From: Labilibacter sediminis
GTDB lineage: Bacteria; Bacteroidota; Bacteroidia; Bacteroidales; Marinilabiliaceae
Assembly (NCBI RefSeq): GCF_005877885.1
Contig: NZ_VCHY01000004.1
Span: forward strand, 124,001 to 188,000
Reading direction: 5' to 3'
Length of the DNA: 64,000 nucleotides
Shown here: positions 1-9,319 of the stretch, one piece after another
Layout: the number at the start of each line of letters is the position of its first letter
Numbering within the stretch: position 1 is the first letter of the stretch
Notes under the pieces: generated by a model
What the model saw: only the letters and a program-made list of their open reading frames with translations
What the model was told of the DNA's origin: nothing
The model's database searches: none
Position numbers and translations under genes: made by a program

Positions 1-502
1 TCCCTTTTCCGCTTCCCGGAGCAGTTATTTCCAGATTATCCATTGTTGGTTCAGGTTTACCTTGCATATCTCTTTCAAAGGCAATCCAGGCTCCTCTCCA
101 CCCGCTAAAGTTTAAATCATATTCAAATTGGCAGTTTGTTGTATTTGCTGTTTTAAATTTGAAAGTCAATTTATCGTTTATCGGATTTTCATTATAAATC
201 CAAAAAACAAATGTTGGGATAAACTTGTCATTAACTGTTGAATCAAACTTTTTACTATTAATTGGTGAATTGAAATTTAGTCTGGAGTCAGCTTTCCAGC
301 TCCATTGCAGGCTTTTACTTCCATGTTTGAAATGTTTTTCTGAGACTTTGATTCCAGATCCTTCTGTACAGGTAATATTCTCAGGGATGTCATCTTCGAA
401 TGATAAGATTATTGGATGGTTAATATATTGTGCATAGGATTTTAAATGAGTAATTGCCGGAAGCAATAAAATCACAAGCATAAATAGTTTAATTATTTTC
501 AT
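1..502 (-). CDS. PL8 chondroitin ABC lyase-like protein, N-terminal part (cut by window edge)
   Basis: Reading leftward from the ATG at 502, the frame stays open to the window edge, giving 167 residues. A signal peptide (MKIIKLFMLVILLLPAITHL, ending near SYAQ) precedes a domain matching the Lyase_N domain of chondroitin sulfate ABC lyases: FEDDIPENITCTEGS, then SEKHFKHGSKSLQWSW, then FWIYNEN, then GWRGAWIAFERDMQGKPEP. These resemble the landmarks of the family's N-terminal carbohydrate-binding jelly roll. The catalytic alpha/alpha toroid lies outside the window, so activity cannot be judged. The family cleaves the hexosaminidic bond of chondroitin or dermatan sulfate by beta-elimination, making delta-4,5 unsaturated disaccharides, which are the substrate of the GH88 enzyme encoded just upstream on the same strand. 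Probably periplasmic or surface-exposed. Family assignment is from recalled motifs. Confidence 0.8.
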   Translation of the reverse strand, partial: MKIIKLFMLVILLLPAITHLKSYAQYINHPIILSFEDDIPENITCTEGSGIKVSEKHFKHGSKSLQWSWKADSRLNFNSPINSKKFDSTVNDKFIPTFVFWIYNENPINDKLTFKFKTANTTNCQFEYDLNFSGWRGAWIAFERDMQGKPEPTMDNLEITAPGSGKG

Positions 503-525
503 GATATAGTTTTTTTCGGTTTATA

Positions 526-591
526 CCGATAGGTGATTAAAATGACCATTTAATGCGCTGCGCTTTTAACTGTTCTTTAATCACCTATCGG
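526..591. repeat. 16-bp perfect inverted repeat between the GH88 and PL8 genes
   Basis: CCGATAGGTGATTAAA at 526-541 is repeated as its exact reverse complement at 576-591, with a 34-nt spacer. It lies in the 124-nt gap between two minus-strand genes. It could be an intercistronic mRNA hairpin (processing, stabilization or partial termination) or a palindromic protein site. No clear T-run follows on the minus strand, so it is not a convincing intrinsic terminator. Confidence 0.7.
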
Positions 592-626
592 CATTACATC
601 CATGTAAATTTGAATGGTATTTGATA

Positions 627-1853
627 TTATTTTTGTTCTAGTTTTCTTTTTCTGTTTAAAGCTTCCAGGAAATAATAATCAGCATAATTCAGTGGGACAT
701 CAATTTCTCCACCACCAGGGAGGTTCCCTACAGAATGCATAAGCAAGAAATAATTGTTCTTGCCAATTTCAGCTTTGTATTCCGAAGAAGAAAGGCTTTC
801 CATTATTTGGTCAGCTTTTAATTTAATTTCATTACCAACATTTGAGTAGAGGCTAAGTTCGTACAATGCAGAGGCTATAATGGCTGCGGCAGATACATCC
901 CTCGGCTCTTCAGGAATTTTTGGTGCATCGAAATCCCAATAGGGGATCAAATCCTGAGGAAGATTAGGGTGATTTAAAATGAAGTTGGCAATTTGTTCAG
1001 CCATTTTGAGGTATTGGGGATCATTTGTTTCGCGGTAACAAACGGTATAGCCATAAAGTCCCCAAGCCTGGCCTCGCGCCCATGCTGATTCATGAGCATA
1101 ACCTTGTGCAGTGTTCTTCTTCCGTACAGAACCTGTTTCAGGATCATAATCTATGACATGGTATGAGCTGTAATCCGGACGAAAATGATTTTGCATTGTT
1201 TTGTCAGCATGGCTCACTGCAATATTATAAAAAGTCGAATCTCCGCTTAATTGAGTAGCTTTAAAGAGTAACTCAAGGTTCATCATATTATCAATAATTA
1301 CCGGGCATTTCCATCCACGTGTAGCTTGCCACCCTCTATCTACATTCCACGATTGGGTAATGCCTGCCACGTGGCGGAAGCGTGTGCTCAATGATTCAGC
1401 TGCTTTTATCATCACCTGTTTATATTCTTCATTTCCGGTGAGTCGATATGCGTTTCCAAAACTACAATTGATCATAAACCCAACATCGTGATGCCAGGTC
1501 AGATATTTTACTGAGTCAAGGGATTCGGTTATCTTAATTCCGTAGTTTTTCCATTTTTCATTTCCGGTTAATTCATATAAATACCACATTGTCCCTGGAA
1601 AGAAACCACTAGTCCAATCCTCCTTAATAATATAACGGGTTGATCCATCTTCATTTATTGTTCTGGGATTAAGTACACCGCCTTGTTTATTTATTTCTTT
1701 GAGTTGTAGTCCGATTTGGGTTGAAGCATGATTTATATTCTCCTGAATAAAGAAATTTGATAAATCATTTTGGTTACAATGCGCAAATGTGGTCATTAAT
1801 AAAATTGCTAATACTTGTATACCTATTTTTTTCATTCTATTCCGTTTTTTCAT
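627..1853 (-). CDS. GH88 unsaturated glucuronyl hydrolase (lipoprotein)
   Basis: This 408-residue protein is typical in length for GH88. The family hydrates the delta-4,5 double bond of unsaturated uronic acid at the non-reducing end of lyase products, releasing it from the neighbouring sugar. Landmarks are WTSGFFPGTMWYLYELTGN near residue 80, HHDVGFM near 120 and PVIIDNMMNLELL near 185; the two Asp residues correspond to the acid/base pair known from Bacillus GL1 UGL. WARGQAWGLYG is another family signature. Two ATGs are possible; the second (1835) gives a cleaner lipoprotein signal ending in FAHC, suggesting membrane anchoring. It is co-directional with the PL8 gene downstream, and the pair forms a lyase-plus-hydrolase cassette for glycosaminoglycans. 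Confidence 0.9.
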   Translation of the reverse strand: MKKRNRMKKIGIQVLAILLMTTFAHCNQNDLSNFFIQENINHASTQIGLQLKEINKQGGVLNPRTINEDGSTRYIIKEDWTSGFFPGTMWYLYELTGNEKWKNYGIKITESLDSVKYLTWHHDVGFMINCSFGNAYRLTGNEEYKQVMIKAAESLSTRFRHVAGITQSWNVDRGWQATRGWKCPVIIDNMMNLELLFKATQLSGDSTFYNIAVSHADKTMQNHFRPDYSSYHVIDYDPETGSVRKKNTAQGYAHESAWARGQAWGLYGYTVCYRETNDPQYLKMAEQIANFILNHPNLPQDLIPYWDFDAPKIPEEPRDVSAAAIIASALYELSLYSNVGNEIKLKADQIMESLSSSEYKAEIGKNNYFLLMHSVGNLPGGGEIDVPLNYADYYFLEALNRKRKLEQK

Positions 1854-2476
1854 TTTTTACTGTTTTTAAATGTGAAACTTAAAACTAGAATACTTATGAA
1901 ATAGGTTTTATCCTTTTTTCGAGAAAGGAGTAATAAATACGACATTTTAGGGTTTCAAATTGTATTGGTAATTTATTAACGCTCTTAAAGTCAGAGCGGT
2001 ATGGGTTTGTGTCGTTTTTGAAATGATAATTCTTACAAACTGATGATCTAAACAGTTTGTATCTCAATAAAATATTTCACAAATACATAAGGCTGTTAAT
2101 CAGGGTGTAAGCGAAGGTGATGATATTTTCAAAATTAAATTCGATAAAATTCTTTTATAAAACTGTAGTCTACGAGTAGGATAAATTAAAGAAAATGATG
2201 AATAAATGTATAAAATCAGCACAATGAAGTTTCAATCTGTTAATAAATATTAAAATCCTGTAAGATGTGCTAATGATTTGTGGTAGAGTATGTAGAGAGT
2301 GCCAAATAAATGCGTAAGAGTACCAAAAACAACTTTTGGTTCCACATTTCGGATTTGGGAATTCGAAAAGTTCTCCATTTCATACTTTAGCAAGTGCTCT
2401 AATTAAAATTCAGAATTGATTGCTGTAATTGAAGAAAGAGAATTGAGTTAATTAAGTTAAATTAAATTAAAATCTT
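1854..2476. other. Divergent intergenic region between GH88 and susC
   Basis: About 620 AT-rich bases separate the divergent lyase and susC operons, so both promoters should be here. I see no convincing ORF. A small hairpin, ACCAAAA at 2322-2328 with TTTTGGT at 2334-2340, lies about 140 bases upstream of susC. I could not assign TTTG/TAnnTTTG promoter boxes with confidence. Confidence 0.5.
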
Positions 2477-5400
2477 ATGAGAAAAAAAACTAATTCGAAA
2501 GGATTGAAACTCGCATTATTAGGTATTGTATGCTTGGTTATGAATTTCAACCTGACGGCACAAACTGCTAAACAAGTAACAGGGATCGTTACAGATGAGG
2601 ATGGGCTACCACTTCCGGGCGTAACGGTGGTTGAAAAAGGAACCACAAACGGAACAATTACCAATACTGACGGTGTCTATACAGTTATGGTGGCCGATAA
2701 TGTGGTTTTAACCTGTTCATTTGTGGGGATGCTAAACCATGAAGTTTCGGTAGATGGGAGAACAAGAATCGATATTACATTAATACCCGATTTAATTGGA
2801 CTGGAAGAAGTTATTGCTGTTGGTTACAGCACACAGAAAAAAGCAGATCTAACCGGTGCAGTATCAACTGTTGAAGGCGAAGCTCTTGTAAAAGGGGCAA
2901 CACCTGCACTGGCAGAAAGTCTGGCCGGTAAAATTACAGGTGTTACAGCAATGTCACGTTCAGGTAAGCCTGGCGGAGAGGATGTGGATTTCTATATCCG
3001 GGGTAAAAGTACCTTCAGCGACAACAATAACTCTCCTTTGGTGTTGGTTGATGGAATTGAAAGAGGTATGAACCGACTGAATCCGAATGACATTAAAAGT
3101 GTTACTGTTCTAAAAGATGCTGCTTCAGCTTCAATTTATGGAGTAAAAGGTGCAAACGGAGTAATTTTAATTACAACTAAACGTGCTAAAAGTGGCGAAG
3201 CTGAAATTATATACGATGTTAAAGTTGGTATTCAAACTCCTCTGTATTTGCCTGATCGTTTAAATTCCTACGATTATGCAACCCATTTGAATGAAGCTAT
3301 ATACAATCTTGCTGAGCGATCTGGCGGGGAATACATTCCTGTATATTCTGACGAAGAGATTGAAGCATTCCGAAACGGAACTGGAACGAACACCGACTGG
3401 TGGTCGGAGGCCATTGAAGACAACGCATCGATTCAAACGCATGCTTTAACTATCTCAAACGGAACAAAAAACGTCCGCTATAGGACATCTTTTGAATACC
3501 TGGATCAGGATGGTTTATATGATGCGTCAGGTTATGAACGTTATAATATTCGGACAAATATTGATGGTGACATAACAAAAGATCTAAGTATGTCATTAAA
3601 CATTGCAGGACGTATAAGCGAACAAAACCAGTCACCATTTGAGAGCACGGGGTGGAGTTTGGTAAACCAAAGTTACCCTACATTTGAGCCATACATTGAG
3701 ATTAATGGAAACCAGGAATTACATTGGAATGGTTTAAACAATTCTCCAATTGGAGCAATGAATCATTCTGGTTATGATCGAAATAAAGGTTCTGTTTTCG
3801 AAAGTTCATTAACTTTTCAATACAACATTCCATTTATAAAAGGTATGGTTGCGAAATATACCTATGCTTTCGACCGTGAAAATTATCAGCGCAAAATTTT
3901 TGCAACGCCTTATATTTTCTATGATGGACCTGATCCGGTTGCCAATAAAAAACAATCAATACCTGAAATTACCTTAGATCAGCGTTTTACTGAAAGGACG
4001 CGTAATACTGGTCAGTTTGTTCTAACCTACGATAAAGATTTTGGAGATCATGGATTAAGCGGGTTGTTTGTTTTTGAACACTCTGATTATTACAGTGAGG
4101 GGATTGAAGCTTTCCGCGATGGTTTTATATCTGATGCATTAGACCAAATGTTTGCAGGTTCTACCGCACGTATAAATAATGATGGCTCAGCTAACGAAAA
4201 TGCACGGTTGGGGTATGCTGGTCGCATTAATTATAACTACAAAGATAAGTATTTATTACAGTTGAATACCCGTTTCGATAAATCATTCAATTTTCCAAAA
4301 GATAAAGCCGGTGGATGGTTCCCTGCATTCTCCGCAGCATGGAGGATATCTGAGGAAGGATTTATGAGTGGCGCTGACTGGCTTTCAAATTTAAAAATTA
4401 GAGTAGCAGGTGGTATCTACGGGAACGACCGCATTACACCTTATCAATATCTCTCATTATTTGGATTTAGTTCAACAAGAGGTCGGCCGTCAGGTACTAT
4501 TACCGACGACGGTTATCAGCAGGGTATTAATCCAGGTGTAATTCCTAATCCCGATGTAAGCTGGGAAAAGGCCAGGAACCTGAATCTGGGTTTGGATTTT
4601 GCTTTCTTTAAAGGAAAACTTTCCGGTGAATTCGAGATTTTTAAGAAACGCACAGAAGATTTGCTGATTGCCCGTAAAGATATTCCTCTTGAAGTAGGTG
4701 CAAGTCTCGCTCCATTTAATATCGGTATTGTGGATAATCGTGGGTTTGAAACTGCACTTCGTTACAAAAACACCTTCAATGAATTTACATTGAGTGTGGA
4801 AGGAACTGTAACTTATGCCACCAGCGAAATTGTTGAAATGTCGGAAGCTCCTAATGTTCCTGATGCCTTAAAGCAAACGGGCCGTCCGTTTAACTCTCGC
4901 TATGGATATATAGCACTTGGTTTTTTCGAAGATGCTGACGATGTAGTTAATTCTCCTGATCAGTCTTATTTCGGAGATTATCAATCGGGTGATATTAAAT
5001 ACAAAGATATTTCAGGGCCTGAGGGTGTTCCAGATGGCAAAATTGATGGAAATGACCGCACCTACATTGGTCGTTCCGGTATGCCGGAATTGGTATTCGG
5101 ATTGAACACCTTTATGGCTTGGAAAGGTTTTGAATTAACTGCAAATTTTCAGGGAGCAACACGCTATACCCATCGCTATAAACCTACTCCATTTGTTAAC
5201 AACAGCAATGGTATTTATGGATATACTGATGCATGGACGGAAGAAAACAAGGATACCTGGTTGCCTCGTAACTATCAGGGCGCTTCAGCTAATAACAATG
5301 CAGAATCTACTCATTGGCTAACCGATGGTAAATTTATAAAACTAAGAAATGCAGAGTTTGCCTATAACCTTCCACAATTGGATTTATTACAAAACGCAGG

Positions 5401-5554
5401 TATTGATGCATTACGACTATCTGTTTCAGGAAGTAACTTATTGTCGTTCTCTAATATCGATTTCTGGGATCCTGAAGCATCAGATTTAGGATCTCATCCA
5501 TGGTACTACATGCAAATGAGGACCATAAACTTTGGAGTACAGGTAACTTTCTAA
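2477..5554 (+). CDS. SusC/RagA-type TonB-dependent outer-membrane glycan transporter (PUL 1)
   Basis: The product is 1025 residues, normal for SusC-like transporters. Order: signal peptide (to about residue 30, LTAQ), carboxypeptidase-regulatory-like domain (VTGIVTDEDGLPLPGVTVV), the EVIAVGYSTQKKADLTGAV segment typical of SusC plug entry, the plug (IRGKSTFSDNNN, VLVDGIERGMN, KDAASASIYGVKGANGVI), then a long beta-barrel ending in aromatic INFGVQVTF. It imports oligosaccharides across the outer membrane with TonB energy, together with the SusD protein encoded 19 bases downstream. Neighbouring PL8, GH88, GH20 and sulfatase genes suggest sulfated, hexosamine-containing uronic acid oligosaccharides as ligand; that is inference. 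A single ATG start fits the signal peptide. Confidence 0.96.
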   Translation: MRKKTNSKGLKLALLGIVCLVMNFNLTAQTAKQVTGIVTDEDGLPLPGVTVVEKGTTNGTITNTDGVYTVMVADNVVLTCSFVGMLNHEVSVDGRTRIDITLIPDLIGLEEVIAVGYSTQKKADLTGAVSTVEGEALVKGATPALAESLAGKITGVTAMSRSGKPGGEDVDFYIRGKSTFSDNNNSPLVLVDGIERGMNRLNPNDIKSVTVLKDAASASIYGVKGANGVILITTKRAKSGEAEIIYDVKVGIQTPLYLPDRLNSYDYATHLNEAIYNLAERSGGEYIPVYSDEEIEAFRNGTGTNTDWWSEAIEDNASIQTHALTISNGTKNVRYRTSFEYLDQDGLYDASGYERYNIRTNIDGDITKDLSMSLNIAGRISEQNQSPFESTGWSLVNQSYPTFEPYIEINGNQELHWNGLNNSPIGAMNHSGYDRNKGSVFESSLTFQYNIPFIKGMVAKYTYAFDRENYQRKIFATPYIFYDGPDPVANKKQSIPEITLDQRFTERTRNTGQFVLTYDKDFGDHGLSGLFVFEHSDYYSEGIEAFRDGFISDALDQMFAGSTARINNDGSANENARLGYAGRINYNYKDKYLLQLNTRFDKSFNFPKDKAGGWFPAFSAAWRISEEGFMSGADWLSNLKIRVAGGIYGNDRITPYQYLSLFGFSSTRGRPSGTITDDGYQQGINPGVIPNPDVSWEKARNLNLGLDFAFFKGKLSGEFEIFKKRTEDLLIARKDIPLEVGASLAPFNIGIVDNRGFETALRYKNTFNEFTLSVEGTVTYATSEIVEMSEAPNVPDALKQTGRPFNSRYGYIALGFFEDADDVVNSPDQSYFGDYQSGDIKYKDISGPEGVPDGKIDGNDRTYIGRSGMPELVFGLNTFMAWKGFELTANFQGATRYTHRYKPTPFVNNSNGIYGYTDAWTEENKDTWLPRNYQGASANNNAESTHWLTDGKFIKLRNAEFAYNLPQLDLLQNAGIDALRLSVSGSNLLSFSNIDFWDPEASDLGSHPWYYMQMRTINFGVQVTF

Positions 5555-5573
5555 ACGCTAAAAAATTGTAAAA

Positions 5574-7364
5574 ATGAAAACGTTAAATGCTTTATTTTTA
5601 ATAATGATTGCATCCCTTATTTTAGTGGGGTGTGGAGATGATTACCTAGATAGTGAACCTTTAAATAAAATATCGAGTGCAGCTGTTTTTGAAAGTGAGG
5701 GATATACCGAAGCTTTTCTGTATGATATATACAGCTACATGCCCAATGGTTTCGGCTGGGAAAGCACCGGGCACAAAGCCCGTGGTTACGGAAGACGCAG
5801 TTTTTTTGATTGCGCCACCGATCTTATTGTCAACAAAAGTGGTTATGTTGAGGCTTGGCACTATGTAAATTATGGACAAACCCCAACCAAGTCACAACAA
5901 TTTGGCAACTGGAATGAAAATTATAAAGCAATTTACCAATGTAATACTCTTATTGAGGGAGTAGAAGCATCAACTTTGGTTAATAATCCGGCAATGCAAT
6001 TAATGAAAGAAGAGGCCCGCTTTTTACGTGCTTTCTTTTACTTCGACCTGGTTCGTCGTTACGGCGATGTACCCCTGATTGATGCTATTCCTGACATTTC
6101 TGATCCGGAAGCCTTGTATGTTGGGAGAACAGACAAGGAAGAGATTTACAACTTTATCGATTCAGAATGGAAAGATATAGCCGATAAATTTCCCATGGCA
6201 AAAGAGATGAAGGAATACGGTTCGTCATGGGGACGTATATGCCGCGAGGCTGTTTGGGGCTTTCATGGAAGGATGCTGTTACACGCAGAGCGTTATGTCG
6301 AATCAGCTGCCATGTCGAAAAAAGTGATTGATGCAGTGGAAAACGGATCCAGCGACAGAAAATTGGCAGAAGATTATGAATCCTTGTTCATTTCGCAGGG
6401 AAATAATCCGGAAGTGCTTTTCGAAATTCTGTTCGACGGTGTAAACAAGGGAGGTACAGTTGACAACTTCTCTCGCCCACCAAGTCATCGTGGATCCTGG
6501 GGGGGGCAGCACAATCCAACTCACGATTTGATTTTAGCTTACGAAATGGTAGATGGAAAACCTTCTACTCCTGAAAATGGTTTCGATCCGCAACAGCCTT
6601 ATACCAATCGCGATCCACGTTTGGAACAAACCGTTTTACATCATGGTTCTGATTTTTATGGAATCTCTATGAATCTGGCCTGGGTAAAAGATGGTAATAA
6701 GTGGACACCAAAAGGTCCGGGAGCAGATGGTAATGCAGCACATGCACAAGGTTTGGCAACCATTACGGGCTATTACCTGCGTAAATTCATGGATCCGGCA
6801 GCAGTAGTAGGTGACTTTGGTTTCTCGAAACAAAGCTGGATTGTATTGCGTTTAGCTGAAGTTTATTTGAACTACGCCGAAGCTCAAAATGAAGCCAATG
6901 GTCCTGATCAATCTGTTTACGATGCTATTAACATTGTTCGTACTCGTTCGAATATGCCAAATGTTGATTTAAATTATCCAAGCCTGGACAGAGCCGGAAT
7001 GTTCGAAAGAATTAAGCATGAGCGTAAAGTTGAGCTGGCTTTTGAAGGACATCGTTTTTGGGACATCCGTCGTTGGAAAATTGGTGCAGAAGTTTGTAAC
7101 GGGAGCGTACCTATTAATCCTGCTAATCCGTTGGATGGTGGTTATATGAGTTGTTGTTATCCACTTCTCCAGCCCGATGGTTCTGTGCTTTACTGTACGC
7201 CACAAACAATGGATGATGTACTTCAGGAGGGAGAAACTTTGTTTAAAAATCCTTATACCAGTATGCGCCGAGTTTACATTTGGGATGATAAAAATTATTT
7301 GATGCCTATACCGCAGACGGCTATAGATAAAAATCCTGCCTTAACACAAAATCCGGGTTACTAA
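5574..7364 (+). CDS. SusD/RagB-type surface glycan-binding lipoprotein (PUL 1)
   Basis: A 596-residue lipoprotein: MKTLNALFLIMIASLILVGC supplies a lipobox (LVGC), followed by DDYLDSEPLNKIS, a typical SusD N-terminus. Internal family markers include FLRAFFYFDLVRRYGDVPL near residue 160, the C-terminal AEVYLNYAEAQNEA region and FEGHRFWDIRRWK near residue 490. SusD proteins cap the SusC barrel as a lid and bind the glycan. It follows susC by 19 bases and is surely co-transcribed. A strong hairpin follows at 7390-7419, so the downstream GH20 and sulfatase genes may be expressed separately or by read-through. Confidence 0.95.
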   Translation: MKTLNALFLIMIASLILVGCGDDYLDSEPLNKISSAAVFESEGYTEAFLYDIYSYMPNGFGWESTGHKARGYGRRSFFDCATDLIVNKSGYVEAWHYVNYGQTPTKSQQFGNWNENYKAIYQCNTLIEGVEASTLVNNPAMQLMKEEARFLRAFFYFDLVRRYGDVPLIDAIPDISDPEALYVGRTDKEEIYNFIDSEWKDIADKFPMAKEMKEYGSSWGRICREAVWGFHGRMLLHAERYVESAAMSKKVIDAVENGSSDRKLAEDYESLFISQGNNPEVLFEILFDGVNKGGTVDNFSRPPSHRGSWGGQHNPTHDLILAYEMVDGKPSTPENGFDPQQPYTNRDPRLEQTVLHHGSDFYGISMNLAWVKDGNKWTPKGPGADGNAAHAQGLATITGYYLRKFMDPAAVVGDFGFSKQSWIVLRLAEVYLNYAEAQNEANGPDQSVYDAINIVRTRSNMPNVDLNYPSLDRAGMFERIKHERKVELAFEGHRFWDIRRWKIGAEVCNGSVPINPANPLDGGYMSCCYPLLQPDGSVLYCTPQTMDDVLQEGETLFKNPYTSMRRVYIWDDKNYLMPIPQTAIDKNPALTQNPGY

Positions 7365-7389
7365 CAGGTATTAAGCTAGTTGTATGTAC

Positions 7390-7419
7390 AAACCCGAATC
7401 TTTTTTAAGATTCGGGTTT
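7390..7419 (+). terminator. Hairpin terminator after susD of PUL 1
   Basis: AAACCCGAATCTT (7390-7402) pairs perfectly with 7407-7419 over a TTTT loop. The stem ends in TTT followed by ATCTTTC. It lies 26 bases after the susD stop and probably attenuates transcription after the susCD pair. Confidence 0.75.
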
Positions 7420-7563
7420 ATCTTTCAGACAAAATGTTTAAGGAAAAAAATAAATAATACTCAAAGTGTAAATTGAAATGTATGTGATGCTAATTGTTTT
7501 TTTTATAAGATTGTTAAAGGAACATTTAGAACTACTAAAATTCAATTGATTAAAAGAACTTAA

Positions 7564-9147
7564 ATGAATAAAGTAGATGCAAAAATAATATTGGTAATAA
7601 TATTGGTATTTATATCAAGTGGTATTTGTTCTCAAAAAATCCTTCCAATGCCATTTGAGATAAAAGAACTAAAAGGAACATTTCAATTCCGTGAAACAAC
7701 CATTATTTCCTGGGATGTATTGGGAGAGAAGACAGCTGTTTACCTGAAAGGGAAATTTCCGAATGAAAGAATATTGGCTAAAAAAGGGCAACCTCTGGCG
7801 GATATTTTGTTTAAAAGGATTGATGATGAAGATCTTGGTGATGAGGGTTATAACCTCAAAATTTTATCGGGGCAGATAATTATATCTGCAAATACTGAAA
7901 CGGGGTGCTTTTATGGTGTTCAAAGTTTGTTGCATCTTCTACCTCCTGATGTGGCATATGGATCTCAGGAACTTCAGAATGCAAGCCTGGCCTGCATGGA
8001 AATAATAGATAAACCAAAGTATTCGTGGCGTAGTTTTATGCTCGATTCCGGAAGGCAGTATCAGACACCGGAATTCATAAAACAGTACCTCGACCGGATG
8101 GCCATGCTTAAATTGAATGTTTTTCACTGGCATCTGACTGAAGGGCAGGGGTGGAGGATTGAGATTAAAAAGTATCCTAAACTTACATCAATAGGTTCTA
8201 AAGTGGCAAAAGGGGAGGAGCAGCAGGGATTTTACACTCAGGATGAGATTAGGGATATTGTTAAATATGCTGAAAGACTACACATAACAGTGGTGCCTGA
8301 AATAGATGTGCCCGGCCACTCTGAAGCTGCCATGATAGCTTACCCTGAACTGACATGTTTTGGCAAAGCTCCTGAAACTGTTATGGCATTTTCTCCTAAT
8401 CTTTTTTGTGGTGGGAAAGAGGAGACCTACACCTTTCTTCAAAATGTATTGCAGGAGGTATGTGACCTGTTCCCATCAGAGTATATCCACCTTGGGGGTG
8501 ATGAGGCTCCTAAAGACATTTGGGATAAGTGTCCCGATTGCCAGGCAAAAATCAAAAATGAGAACCTAATAAACAGCCATGACCTACAGCTCTATTTTTC
8601 CAAAAGGCTTGCGCGATTTTTAGGCACAAAAAAACGTAAAGTCATTTTTTGGGGTGATGTTGTTTATCAGGAAGGGGTTGAACTTCCTGATAATGTTGTT
8701 GTTTATTGGTGGAACTGGCGTGGACATAAGGATAAGGCTTTGGTAAACGCTATCGCTAAGGGGCATCAGGTAATTTGCGGTACCAACTATTATACTTACC
8801 TAAATTTTCCGGTCACCCCCTGGAATAATTACAGGGAGCATAGGACATTTGATATTAAAACTGTGTATGAAGAAAATCCATCAGACCTGGAGATTCCCCA
8901 CAACCTTGTTTTGGGGATGGGAACCTGTCTTTGGACCGATTGGTATGTAAAACAAAATATGATTGACAGGAGAGTTTTTCCGCGTATTTTTGCTCTTGCA
9001 GAACAAATGTGGAGTTCAGGCCAAAGGTTACCATTCGATACATTTTATGATTTAGTAAAATCAAAATATCAGCTACTCGAAAAAATGGGTATTGATTACG
9101 GTCCGGCAATGGGTTATGAAGTGCCAGACGGTTATAAATGGGATTAA
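7564..9147 (+). CDS. GH20 beta-N-acetylhexosaminidase
   Basis: A 527-residue secreted GH20 enzyme that removes terminal beta-linked GlcNAc or GalNAc by substrate-assisted catalysis. After a signal peptide (about residues 1-24, SSGICSQK) comes the GH20b-like alpha/beta domain (to about 150), then the (beta/alpha)8 catalytic domain: MLDSGRQYQTPEFIKQYLD, NVFHWHLTEGQGWRIEIKKY, VPEIDVPGHSEAA, and the catalytic Asp-Glu pair in HLGGDEAPKDIW near residue 313. VVYWWNW and CLWTDWYV supply active-site Trp residues. Length is normal. It lies after the susD terminator hairpin and before a sulfatase, consistent with exo-processing of a hexosamine-containing glycan. Confidence 0.93.
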   Translation: MNKVDAKIILVIILVFISSGICSQKILPMPFEIKELKGTFQFRETTIISWDVLGEKTAVYLKGKFPNERILAKKGQPLADILFKRIDDEDLGDEGYNLKILSGQIIISANTETGCFYGVQSLLHLLPPDVAYGSQELQNASLACMEIIDKPKYSWRSFMLDSGRQYQTPEFIKQYLDRMAMLKLNVFHWHLTEGQGWRIEIKKYPKLTSIGSKVAKGEEQQGFYTQDEIRDIVKYAERLHITVVPEIDVPGHSEAAMIAYPELTCFGKAPETVMAFSPNLFCGGKEETYTFLQNVLQEVCDLFPSEYIHLGGDEAPKDIWDKCPDCQAKIKNENLINSHDLQLYFSKRLARFLGTKKRKVIFWGDVVYQEGVELPDNVVVYWWNWRGHKDKALVNAIAKGHQVICGTNYYTYLNFPVTPWNNYREHRTFDIKTVYEENPSDLEIPHNLVLGMGTCLWTDWYVKQNMIDRRVFPRIFALAEQMWSSGQRLPFDTFYDLVKSKYQLLEKMGIDYGPAMGYEVPDGYKWD

Positions 9148-9319
9148 AAATTATTGTTGGGGAGTTATTTTTCAGTTTAATAACAGGTAGGTTAATAAAG
9201 TTATGTTTTAAACATAATAAAAGATCACATTATTAGTAAAATCACTAATGAAATAAATCACAAATAACTAAAATATATAGAAATAGGATATAAGTTTAAA
9301 ACTTCTAATTTATAAATAT

